Positions 40,561 through 52,330 of a DNA stretch of 64,000 bases are shown piece by piece. The number at the start of each line of letters is the position of its first letter. Position 1 is the stretch's first letter. Both the position numbers and the translations under genes were made by a program. The stretch covers positions 1 through 64,000 of the forward strand of contig CAJQUW010012505.1 in NCBI GenBank assembly GCA_907163375.1, read 5' to 3'. The notes below the pieces were generated by a model, which had not been told where the DNA came from, searched no databases, and worked only from the letters and a program-made list of their open reading frames with translations. Origin of the DNA: Prostheceraeus crozeri (taxonomy: Eukaryota > Platyhelminthes > Polycladida > Euryleptidae).

Positions 40561-43090
40561 ATTATGTTCTGAATACGCAGGTATCGAGGATTTCTAATTT
40601 CATTATTCTTTTCATGATGCTTGACTATGTGAAATGAATTTAGTCGCAATTATATATATTATAAATTGCAATTATAAGTCTGTAAAAATAAATTGCAACT
40701 GAATTTTTGGGCCTTCTCTTGCCGAAATACCATCTATCCCATAATATCAGCAAATTTCAACTTTGGTATAGGTCGGGTCTGGGTCCAAGATTTGGAACCA
40801 ATTATCATCTCTGATGCAGAGTACATTGTGAAATGTTTAATCTCTTAATTGCAAAACTAAATTCATTGTATCATCGCAAAAGGCCTACAAGACGTGCGAT
40901 GCGATGCGACTCAACATAGACGAAGGTATTGCTACATTTTTAGAAACTCGCTCCAATCCGCAAATTTGTCTTTATTCTTCTAGGAAGCGTCTCCTTATTC
41001 AATTGTCGCATTCTTTAAAAAGAGAACTTCCGTTTTGCAAGTAACTCATCTATATAGAATTTTACATCAGTATATCAGTTTGAAGTTGAGATGTCCGCGG
41101 ACCCAGATAACGTAGCCCTAGGAGAAAGTTCAAAATTTTTCAATGTAGCTGACGGAAAACGGCAATTTTATTTAAATTGAACAAGCTGACATTATGTTAT
41201 CGTAAGCCAAGCCAAGCCGGTTTAACTGACTCAGCTAAGCAGCATGTTTTCCTTTCACAAGCTTGATGAAAATGTGTTGCCTCAATCTCACATGAAACGA
41301 AATTATGCCTTGGTAGGACAGTTGCGTCTTGAGGCAAGCCCTCGGGTCCTGTACGGGGATGCAGTGTCGTAGTAGGAAAGTCGTCTGCTCTCTTGAACCA
41401 GTTTGCAAGAGGAAACCAATGTAAGGAAGTCGTTCAACAATGAGACTCGATTACAAAGAGTCAACAGACTTCTTTATATACGAGCATGTAGTACGATACG
41501 TGAAATGTAGTTCTTACAAACTTACTTAGGCTATAGCGACCATTAGCAGGGTTCATACAGGCCCTTGAAATCCTGCAAAAGTTTTGGAATTTGAAAATGC
41601 TCCTTGAAATTCTGGAAAAAATTTGTAATTCATTGTTTCACAAGATGCAAGTCATGGAATGTGTAATTTTTTTTCTGTGAATTTCATCTACAGTTATTAT
41701 TTTGATCAGTCTCCATTTTGATTTTAAAATCCTTTACAAGAAATATTGTTTTTTCAATTGATTCATTCTTCGCATTTTTTATATTTTTTTGCTGGCAGAC
41801 TTTATATGTCGAACAATTGATTATATATTTGCATGTGTGAAGATCAATGGGCACATTGCAGTAGCTGCTTGTAGGCCTGCTCTTGCTTTGTTTATGATTA
41901 ATGGATTTCTCTTATGTTTGGATGCACATCAGTCGTTCTAGTTTGGAAGACATTTGAAATCTGCATGCTCACACAGTCATCTGTGCGGATTCAACATGTA
42001 ATTCATTGCAGAAAGATGGGAACTTAGTCATTATCCATTTCTTTTGCCTAGAAGCTGTTATTGTAGTCGCACTACATTGGGATGAGTTGGAGTGAAAATG
42101 ACTAAGAAATGGCATTGAAATGACAAATGAAATTAATTTTGAATGTCATTCCTTTGATTTGTAGGTACGACTAAAATATACCTCTTAATATATAGTAACA
42201 TATTATATTAATTTATCCTTGGCACGACACACGTGCATTGAGACATCTATGTACACAGCAGTTCAATGCTACTGTGCTTTAACACAACAAACATCAACAG
42301 CAATAATGTTAAAAATTGTTTCTTAAATTTTATTATGTCTTGTCAATGAATGTTGCATCTTATACGTTAGGCCTATCTTGTTGTAACAGCTTTCTCAGCT
42401 GGTCGGTCGTATCGCGTCGAGGTGTTGATTTTGATTTTTACACTACTTCCTCAGATGATTGTGAAACCAAGTTTGCTTGAGAGCTCTTTAAACAAGCATG
42501 CGAAACTAATGATAATTGACCTAGAAGATAAAGATAATCTTATACCTAGTCATCAGCCGTATGTTGGCTTTGGAGCCAAGTCACCTGTAAAAAAAATTGC
42601 CTCCAGTTAAATAGCTATAGTTTAGAGAAGCTTGTGGAATTATCATAGTCGCTTTGCTATGCGATACCATTCAGCATGCTGGTGGCTCTGAAAACATCCA
42701 CAGACGAAATGATGCGCTCTGCTCGGCATGCTCGGCGAAGGCATCAGCCAGCCTCGAAATGAAGCTTTAATGAAATGGCTCAAAACTCTTTTCTTCTACA
42801 TTCCCGAATTCATACTAGTAGTCATCAAAAGTTTCAATAAAAATATTTTGGATTTATCGTAAATATATTTACTGACATTTTTGATGGCTAATATAAAGTC
42901 GGGAGAGCAGAAGAAAAGAGTTTTGAACCAATGAAACTTTCTCCCGTGTGTTACTGTCAACTAACTACTATATAATGAAGAATCAAGATTTAATGCGGCT
43001 GGACCGGCGAATTATATTCTACCAAAGTTCAAACGGTGAAATGTAGCTTTCGGAAGGACTTTGAATAAAACAATGTTATTTAAATCTTAA
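40561..43090. other. No gene recognised
   Basis: About 2.5 kb of AT-rich DNA with only short open frames (largest 62 codons at 42422-42610, no family). At 41550 the phrase CAGGGTTCATACAGGCCCTT, followed by CTTGAAATCC-like words, resembles the start of hAT-type short elements in animals, but no far end was found. Confidence 0.5.
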
Positions 43091-43099
43091 ATAGTGCTT

Positions 43100-45475
43100 A
43101 TGTTAGACATCTGTTCAATCAATCAATTTGACATCTGTTCAAATAGTTATTGTTGCCATGTACTTACCTCCTGTAACAAGCATCCGAAAGTCGCAACTGA
43201 TAAATGACTATATCACATCCCATTTGTATGATGTACTGTAGACTCTTCCAGAATACGCAGTCATTGTATGTGGTGATCTAAACCGATTTGATGTTGGCAG
43301 CATCAGCAACTGTTTTGATTTAGTCAATTTAAATTCAAAAGCTACGTATGGTGATTCAGAACTGGACTATATCCTGATTTCTCAACCATTATCTACTTGT
43401 TACCGTGTCAATTTGAATGCACCTGTCGATAAGTCCAAAACGCCTCATTCATCATTGATCGCTATCCACAAACACGCATTTTCCACATAATGTCTATAAA
43501 AAAGTTTACGATTTCCGCTCGTCTAACGTGAACTCTTTCGTCTCCGCTGTAGCTAAGACTGATTGGAGCTATCTTGATGCCTTCACTTCCTTGAACTCTA
43601 AATGTATTGGCTTTCATTCATATTTAGAAGAAATTGCTCGTATATGCATACCAATATCATATGTCCGATACAGTCCTAAGGATAAACCGTGGATTACGCC
43701 GATCGTGAAAGACCTTATGAATCAGAGATGGCATGCGTATCGTACAAAAAACTTTCCACTTTATAATCACCTGAAATGGTAAGTGAAGGAGGAAATTGAG
43801 AAATAAAAAATGATTTGGTTCAAAAAGAATCAGTTAAATCAACCATGGAAAGTTGTAAATTGTTTAAGAGGGGTAGAGAAGTCTGCACAACCTTTGATGT
43901 CATTATTAAATCAATTCCCATCTCTACAAGACGGAGTAGAAGCGATCAACACTCAACTCTCGTCAGTATTTCAGAAATCCGAACCATGCGCAAGACTAAC
44001 TGAATATGGTAATGACTGGTGTGTCTCTGTTTCTTCTCAAGATATTGAAAGACTCATAAACCTAATCCCATCGAACAAATCGTCACCTGACTTGCCGACT
44101 ATACTTTATAAAAGTGCATCCTGTTTCCTAGCCCAGCCAATCGCCAAGCTTATTGAAGAGTCCATTGTATCTCGACAGGTCCCCGAACTTCGGAAAACGT
44201 CGTCCGTGTGCCCAATGCCAAAAATTTCAAATCCTTCCTTAAATGACTTGAGACCAATCTCGTTGATTAGACTGCCTGGAAAATTGCTCGAGCAAAGTGT
44301 GGCAAAATCAATGAAATCTAAATTCATAAGTAACTATGGACTTCAGCAATTTGGATTTCGCCCACGATCGTCGACGTGCTGCGCATTGATCTCCCTCTAC
44401 GATTATATAACTGCGTGCTTGGAAGACATTAATAATGATGCTGTTGCGGTTGCTGTCTATGATTACTCAAAGGCGTTTGATTCGTTAAAGTCAAACCATA
44501 TGATCGATCGGTTGATACAGTTGCAATTTCCGCTAATATTCATTAATTGGATAATTGACTATTTTGAAGATCGGAAGCAATTTGTCAGAATCGGCCTTGC
44601 ATCCAGTAATATTGCAAATGTGACGTCTGGCATACCACAGGGATCAATTTTGGGACCTTTCTTGTACTGCGTTGCCACAAGTTCGTTTAGGATCGATCAC
44701 CCGGGTTGTCATATAGTCAAGTATGCAGACGATACAACACTTTGTTTCCCTGTTTTCAAATTGAGCGACAATAATCACGTCATACAATGTCATGAACAAC
44801 TTTTGGAATGGTCTGAATCAATGAATCTGAAAATCAATGAAATGAAATGCAAGACTTTGACAATTTTCAAACATTCCAGAGTCAACGCTGTATACATTCC
44901 TGGTACTCAAGTGGTTGATTCTCTGTGTATTCTTGGAGTTCATTTCAATTCTAAAGGAACTTGGTCAACGCATGTAGATAACACCATTAGGAGTGCTTCC
45001 CGCAAGTTTTACGTCCTTAGAATATTGCGACCTTTATTGTCCGACAGAAATTTGAAAACTGTTTACTTTGGTCTTGTAAGATCTCTGGTTGAGTACTGCG
45101 GTCCACTCTTCGTAGGATTGCATATGACAGATGTGAACCGTCTAGAACGCATACAGAGGAGATTCCACAAGCTTTTATGTTGTGCCCAATGCGATTGCGA
45201 GACTTTGCTAGCTTTTCATCTTCGAAGGCATGACCAGGCATTAAAGATATTCAACTGCATCGCAAATGAAGATCACATAGTAAGCTACTTACTCCCGCCA
45301 ATGTCTGAATCTGGAAGATACATTTTGCCATCCAGACGAACAGATAGACGAAGCCGTTGCTTTATTTTATACATGTGTTCTTTCTACAATTCGTTACACC
45401 AACGATTATGCATTTCTCTGTAATGAACGATTTTCATTCTGAAAAAATAAAGCGCATATTATTATTATTATTATG
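43100..45475 (+). mobile_element. LINE D, 5'-truncated, (ATT)n tail
   Basis: The endonuclease remains start near 43150 (VPPVTS-like region, YAVIVCGDLNRFDVGSI with a GDLN box at about 43270, ELDYILISQPLS). The RT ORF follows. The end shows AATAAA at 45446-45451 and an (ATT)n tract at 45458-45474. GACATCTGTTCAA occurs twice at the left edge (43107 and 43131). Similar in style to LINEs A and C. Confidence 0.85.
43528..45423 (+). CDS. LINE D pre-RT linker, reverse transcriptase and C-terminal domain
   Basis: The linker 43528-43782 (SPKDKPWITPIVKDLMNQRW) ends at a stop, and a further stop follows at about 43804. The main frame 43810-45423 has 537 codons without interruption: [98 protein letters not shown] (YADD near residue 304), LCILGVHFNSKGTWSTHV and YFGLVRSLVEYCGPLF. 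All RT motifs look intact. The endonuclease upstream is decayed, so the element is not autonomous. Confidence 0.88.
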
Positions 45476-46680
45476 TTCTTGTAGAGGATTAAGGCAAGTA
45501 GTGTTCCATTTAAATTGACTTTTTTAGATTTGATCACTCCTCACCTCAACTTTTTTTACCGTTACGTTTTCGTTTTGGGTAAGATTCTACTTATCGTCAT
45601 TTTCTTGATATAAACCGGGTTCATCGTAACAGCTAGCCTTGAAGCCTGTTTTTTTGTCTTTCTGAAGTGGCTACCCCTGCTTGGAGTGATAAGACAGCAG
45701 GACAATTAACAGTAAAATCAGATGACGAAATGACAAATTACAAAGATTGCTATGTACATTAATCACGTGAACAAAACGAGCATTTACAAGTTCAATGCCA
45801 GTGGATTAGAACCTCGATCGATCATGAGGACATCTAGTTCTTACGAAGAGTAGATTCCAAAAGACTTGAGTTATTATTAACCGTGGAGATAATTGTGAAG
45901 CCGTCTTTCTTTCACATGTCATAGCAAGATGATGCTGACAAAATTAAATATCTTCCAATTCCTCGTTATTCATGATACATTATGACATGAATGAGTGTTA
46001 TGCATGTAATTAACTATGGCCTCTTAATTTGATCCGTACCACCATGTCACTTACTTGTATATCTCATCTACCACCTTCATTGTACAGCATATCCCCATTT
46101 TATCATTTATCACATCAACGTTAGACTTGTATTGCGTTTTCGAAATTTGGAAAAAACGTTTTGATTTGGATTTTGACGTTTGTTTGGTACATGACTTACC
46201 TTACTTCGATGAAAGATTTTCTCATTAATGCAGGAGGAATTGAAAATGTTAACATTTTCGACGTAAATGCTTCTTGCTCTGCAACAAGCTTCCAAAAACA
46301 AATGGAGGTTGAGAGAAATGTTAATCGTATTATTTATTATTACAGCCGATTTAATTATTTTTTCAGAATCTATTTTCACACACTTCATGTCATATACAGT
46401 ATATCAGAAATATTATAAAAGTTGTTTTCTTAAAAATTTAGGACAGACTAAAAAATTTATCTTCGTTTCTATCACAGACCTGAATTACTCTTGTAGTGTG
46501 ATGCTTGATAGCGATTTATGCTGCAGTGATATTGTAAATTTTGACTTTATTTTCAGACTTAACTTCGTCAAATATCAAAGGACAATCCGCTATGTCAGTT
46601 GCTAACAAATTCGAGGGGTATGTGTTATTCGTATTTTATTATTGGGTTTGTTCTAGAACAGGTTTTATTGCCTACAAATT
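45476..46680. other. No gene recognised
   Basis: AT-rich sequence. Overlapping frames at 46161-46605 have no recognisable family, low-complexity codons and no supporting context. Confidence 0.5.
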
Positions 46681-46681
46681 T

Positions 46682-47040
46682 TAAAAGGTAGACAACGCCA
46701 CGCGGGATCCTATCGAATGCCTTCTCCTTCTATGACGGCAAAGTTGAGCGGCCTCTCTTTCTGAAAGTATTTCTCCTGCAGTCGGCGGACCATGAAAAGT
46801 GGGTCAGTCGTCCCTTGACACTTGTTGTTTCATTGACACTTAGGAGCGAATTCTCTTTTCGAAGACTCTCATGAACTTTCATTGCGTGTTCCAGGAGCTT
46901 GATTCCTCTATAAGAACTGCATTACAGAAGATTGCCTATACCTTTATAGATTGGAACGAGATTGCTCAACTTCCAGCCTGAAGGTATCCGGCCTTCACTG
47001 ATAATGCTGCTCCCCAAGTATATCAACCACTGTATTCCAT
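46682..47040 (-). pseudogene. LINE reverse transcriptase relic, cut by the satellite
   Basis: The minus strand from 47040 gives DGIQWLIYLGSSIISEGRIP, then SGWKLSNLVPIYKGIGNLL, YRGIKLLEHAMKV, MVRRLQEKYFQKERPLNFAV and KAFDRIPRGVV, the finger and palm start of a LINE RT. Several frame changes and a stop after NLL. Its upstream part stops exactly where the satellite head begins (47041). Confidence 0.75.
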
Positions 47041-47160
47041 CAGGGCTGCCACTCTTCCGGTTTTAACCGGATTTCCGGTTTTTTTAGAAGGAACTAAGTA
47101 GTGAGAAAATGTTCTGCCACAAATAATTTGGAATTTGAACAATTGAAATTTTGAAAGGGG
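47041..47160 (+). mobile_element. Head of the satellite-bearing element (second copy)
   Basis: Starts CAGGGCTGCCACTCTTCCGG and matches 2254-2385 closely (for example GTAGTGAGAAAATGTTCTGCC versus GTAGTGAGAAAATGTTTTGC in the other copy). It includes a short inverted motif CCGGTTTTAACCGG. Directly followed by the minisatellite array, so the array starts at a defined element end rather than in random DNA. Confidence 0.8.
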
Positions 47161-50100
47161 CCTTCAAGATTGTGAAATGGCCCTTTTGAGACTTCGAAAG
47201 GGCCCTTTTGAGATTGTGAAGGATCCCTTTGAGACTGTGAAGGGGCCCCTTTAAGTTCATAAGGGGGCCCTTTTGAAACTGCGAAGGGGCCCCTTTAAGA
47301 TCGTGAGGGGCCTTTTGAGATTGTAAAGCTGCCCTTTTGAGACTGCGAAGGGGCCCTTTTGAGATTGTGAAGGGGCCCTTCTAAGATCGTGAGGGGCCTT
47401 TTGAGATTGTAAAGGTGCCCTTTTGAGACTGCGAAGGGGCCCCTTTAAGATCGTAAGGGGGCCCTTTTGAGACTGCGAAGGGGCCCTTTTGAGATTGTGA
47501 AGGGGCCCTTCTAAGATCGTGAGGGGCCTTTTGAGATTGTAAAGGGTTCCTTTTGAGACTACGAAGGAGGCCCTTTTAGATCGTGAGGGGCCTTTTGAGA
47601 TTGTTAAGGGGCCCTTTTGAGATTGTAAAGGGGCCTTTTGAAACTGCAAAGGGGCCCCTTTAAGATCGTAAGGGGCCTTTTGAGATTGTAAAGGTGCCCT
47701 TTTGAGACTGCGAAGGGCCCCTTTAAGATCGTAAGGGGGCCCTTCTAAGATCGTGAGGGGCCTTTTGAGATTGTAAAGGGTTCCTTTTGAGACTTCGAAG
47801 GAGGCCCTTTTAGATCGTGAGGGGCCTTTTGAGATTGTAAAGGGGCCCTTTTGAGACTGTGAAGTGGCCCCTTTAAGATCGTGAGGGGCCCTTTTGAGAT
47901 TGTAAAGGGTCCTTTTGAGACTGCGAAGGGGCCCTTTTGAGATTGTGAAGGGGCCCTTCTAAGATCGTGAGGGGCCTTTTGAGATTGTAAAGGGTCCCTT
48001 TTGAGACTGCGAAGGGGCCCTTTTGAGACTGCGAAGGTTCCCCTTTTAGATCGTAAGGGGGGCCCTTTCGAGACTACGAAGGGGCCCCTTTAAGATAGTG
48101 AGGGGGTCCCTTAAAGATCGTGAGGAGCCCTTATGAGATCGTGAAGGGGCCCTTTTGAGAGTACGAAGGGCCCCTCAAAATAGTGAAGGGGCCCTTTTGA
48201 GGCTGCGAAGGGGCCCCTTTAAGATTGTGAGGGGCCCTTTTGAGACTGCGAAGGGGCCTTTTTGAGATTGTGAAGGGGCCCTTCTAAGATAGTGAGGGGC
48301 CCTTTGAGATCGTGAGGAGCCCTTATGAGATCGTGAAGGGGCCCTTATGAGATCGTGAAGGGGCTTTTTGAGATTGTACAGGGGCACTTTCGAGACTGCG
48401 AAGGGGCCCCTTTAGGATCGTAAGGAGGCCCTTTTGAGACTGCGAATGGTCCCTTCTAAGATCGTGAGGGGGCCCTTTTGAGACTGCGAAGGGGCCCCTT
48501 TAAGATAGTGAGGGGGTCCCTTTAAGATCGTGACGGTCCCCTTTGAGATTGTGAAGGAGCCCTTCTAAGATAGTGAGGAGCCCTTATGAGATCGTGAAGG
48601 GGCCCCTTTTAGATCGTAAGGGGCGCCCTTTTGAGACTGCGAAGGGGCCCCTTTAAGATCGTAAGGGGGCCCTTTTGAGACTGCGAAGGGGCCCTTTTGA
48701 GATTGTGAAGGGGCCCTTCTAAGATCGTGAGGGGCCTTTTGAGATTGTAAAGGGTTCCTTTTGAGACTACGAAGGAGGCCCTTTTAGATCGTGAGGGGCC
48801 TTTTGAGATTGTAAAGGGGCCCTTTTGAGACTGCGAAGGGGCCCTTTTGAGATTGTAAAGGGGCCTTTTGAAACTGCGAAGGGGCCCCTTTAAGATCGTA
48901 AGGGGCCTTTTGAGATTGTAAAGGTGCCCTTTTGAGACTGCGAAGGGCCCCTTTAAGATCGTAAGGGGCCCTTCTAAGATCGTGAGGGGCCTTTTGAGAT
49001 TGTAAAGGGTTCCTTTTGAGACTTCGAAGGAGGCCCTTTTAGATCGTGAGGGGCCTTTTGAGATTGTAAAGGGTTCCTTTTGAGACTACGAAGGAGGCCC
49101 TTTAAGATCGTGAGGGGCCCTTTTGAGATTGTAAAGGGGTCCTTTTGAGACTGCGAAGGGGCCCTTTTGAGATTGTGAAGGGGCCCTTCTAAGATCGTGA
49201 GGGGCCTTTTGAGATTGTAAAGGGTCCCTTTTGAGAGTACGAAGGGCCCCTCAAAATAGTGAAGGGGCCCTTTTGAGACTGCGAAGGGGCCTTTTTGAGA
49301 TTGTGAAGGGGCCCTTCTAAGATAGTGAGGGGCCCTTTGAGATCGTGAGGAGCCCTTATGAGATCGTGAAGGGGCCTTTATGAGATCGTGAAGGGGCTTT
49401 TTCAGATTGTAAAGGGGCACTTTCGAGACTGCGAAGGGGCCCCTTTAAGATCGTAAGGGGGCCCTTTTGAGACTGCGAATGGTCCCTTCTAAGATAGTGA
49501 GGAGCCCTTATGAGATCGTGAAGGGGCCTTTTGAGATTGTAAAGGGGCTCTTTTGAGACTGCGAAGGGGCCCCTCAAAGATCGTGAGGGGCCTTTTGAGA
49601 CTGCGAAGGGGCCCCTTTAAGATAGTGAGGGGGTCCCCTTAAGATCGTGACGGTCCCTTTTGAGATTGTGAAGGAGCCCTTCTAAGATAGTGAGGAGCCC
49701 TTATGAGATCGTGAAGGGACATTTTGAGATTGTAAAGGGGCCCTTTTGAGACTGCGAAGGGGCCCCTTTTAGATCGTGAGGGGGCCCTTTTGAGACTACG
49801 AAGGGGCCCCTTTAAGATCGTAAGGGCCCTTTTGAGATTGTAAAGGTGCTCTTTTGAGACTGCGAAGGGCCCCTTTAAGATCGTAAGGGGGCCCTTCTAA
49901 GATCGTGAGGGGTCTTTTACGATTGTGAAGGGGCCCTTCTAAGATCGTGAGGGGCCTTTTGAGATTGTAAAGGGTTCCTTTTGAGACTTCGAAGGAGGCC
50001 CTTTTAGATCGTGAGGGGCCTTTTGAGATTGTAAAGGGGCCCTTTTGAGACTGCGAAGTGGCCCCTTTAAGATCGTGAGGGGCCCTTTTGAGATTGTAAA

Positions 50101-51889
50101 GGGGTCCTTTTGAGACTGCGAAGGGGCCCTTTTGAGATTGTGAAGGGGCCCTTCTAAGATCGTGAGGGGCCTTTTGAGATTGTAAAGGGTCCCTTTTGAG
50201 ACTGCGAAGGGGCCCTTTTGAGACTGCGAAGGTTCCCCTTTTAGATCGTGAGGGGCCCTTTCGAGACTACGAAGGGCCCCTCAAAGATCGTGAGGGTGCC
50301 CTTTTGAGACTGCGAAGGGGCCCCTTTAAGATAGTGAGGGGGTCCCTTTAAGATCGTGACGGCCCCTTTTGAGATTGTGAAGGGGCCCTTCTAAGATAGT
50401 GAGGGGTCCCTTAAAGATCGTGAGGAGCCCTTATGAGATCGTGAAGGAGCCCTTATGAGATCGTGAAGGGGCCCTTATGAGATCGTGAAGGGGATTTTTG
50501 AGATCGTGAACGGGCTTTTTGAGATTGTACAGGGGCACTTTCGAGACTGTGAAGGGGCCCCTTTAAGATCGTAAGGGGGCCCTTTTGAGATTGCGAAGGG
50601 ACCCCTCAAAGATCGTGAGGGGGCCTTTTTGAGACTGCGAAGGGGCCCCTTTAGGATAGTGAGGGGGTCCCTTTAAGATCGTGACGATCCCTTTTGAGAT
50701 TGTGAAGGAGCCCTTCTAAGATAGTGAGGGGCCCTTTGAGATCGTGAGGAGCCCTTATGAGATTGTAAAGGGGCACTTTCGAGACTGCGAAGGGGCCCCT
50801 TTAAGATCGTAAGGGGGCCCTTTTGAGACTGCGAATGGTCCCTTCTAAGATAGTGAGGAGCCCTTATGAGATCGTGAAGGGGCCTTTTGAGATTGTAAAG
50901 GGGCTCTTTTGAGACTGCGAAGGGGCCCCTTTTAGATCGTAAGGGGCGCCCTTTCGAGACTACGAAGGGGCCCCTCAAAGATCGTGAGGGGGCCTTTTGA
51001 GACTGCGAAGGGGCCCCTTTAAGATAGTGAGGGGGTCCCTTTAAGATCGTGACGGTCCCTTTTGAGATTGTGAAGGAGCCCTTCTAAGATAGTGAGGAGC
51101 CCTTATGAGATCGTGAAGGGGCCCTTGAGATTGTAAAGGGGCCCTTTTGAGACTGCGAAGGGGCCCCTTTTAGATCGTAAGGGGCGCCCTAACGAGACTA
51201 CGAAGGGGCCCCTCAAAGATCGTGAGGGGGCCCTTTTGAGACTGCGAAGGGGCCCCTTTAAGATAGTGAGGGGGTCCCCTTAAGATCGTGACGGTCCCTT
51301 TCGAGATTGTGAAGGAGCCTTCTAAGATAGTGAGGGGCCCTTTGAGATCGTGAGGAGCCCTTATGAGATCGTGAAGGGGCCCTTATGAGATCGTGAAGGG
51401 GCTTTTTCAGATTGTAAAGGGGCACTTTCGAGACTACGAAGAAGCCCCTTTAAGATCGTAAGGTGGCCCTTTTGAGACTGCGAATGGTCCGTTCTAAGAT
51501 AGTGAGGAGCCCTTATGAGATCGTGAAGGGGCCTTTTGAGATTGTAAAGGGGCCCTTTTGTGAATGCGAAGGGGCCCCTTTAAGATCGTAAGGGGCCTTT
51601 TGAGATTGTAAAGGTGCCCTTTTGAGACTGCGAAGGGCCCCTTTAAGATCGTAAGGGGGCCCTTCTAAGATCGTGAGGGGTCTTTTACGATTGTGAAGGG
51701 GCCTTTTGAGATTGTAAAGGGTTCCTTTTGAGACTTCGAAGGTGGCCCTTTTAGATCGTGAGGGGCCTTTTGAGATTGTAAAGGGGCCTTTTGAGATTGT
51801 AAAGGGGCCCTTTTGAGACTGCGAAGGGGCCCCTTTTAGATCGTAAGGGGCGCCCTAACGAGACTACGAAGGGGCCCCTCAAAGATCGT

Positions 51890-52330
51890 GAGGGGCAGGG
51901 GCCTTTTGAGATTGTAAAGGTGCCCTTTTGAGACTGCGAAGGGGGTGAAGGGCCCTTATAAGATCGTGAAGGGGTCTTTGAAGATTGTAAAGGAGCCCTT
52001 CTAAGATAGTGAGGACCTTATGAATCGTGAAGGGGCCCTTGAGATTGTAAAGGGGCCCTTTTGAGACTGCGAAGGCCCCTTTAGATCTAAGGGCGCCCAA
52101 ACAGACTATACGAAGGGGCCCCTCAAAGATCGTGAGGAAGGGCCCTTTGAATTGTAAAGGGGGGGGCCCCTTTAAGATCGTAAGGGGCCTTTTGAGATTG
52201 TAAAGGTGCCCTTTTGAGACTGCGAAGGGCCCCTTTAAGATCGGGCCCTTCTAAGATCGTGAGGGTCTTTTAACGATTGTGAAGGGGCCCCTTTTGTGAA
52301 AAGGTAAAGGAGATTGACTTGAGACTTCGA
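51890..52330. repeat. Scrambled stretch inside the array
   Basis: Monomers here lose regular length and order (for example GGGGCAGGGGCC, GAAGGGGGTGAAGGGCCC, GTGAAAAGGTAAAGGAGATT). A smaller irregular patch lies at 60890-60935. These may mark old rearrangement joints or sequencing/assembly difficulty. Confidence 0.6.

Noticed and set aside
41550-41640. hAT-type short element
   Set aside because: The start phrase is suggestive, but no right end, target duplication or internal gene could be found.
46161-46605. Possible host exon
   Set aside because: Frames are low complexity, overlap one another and carry no recognisable domain or splice context.
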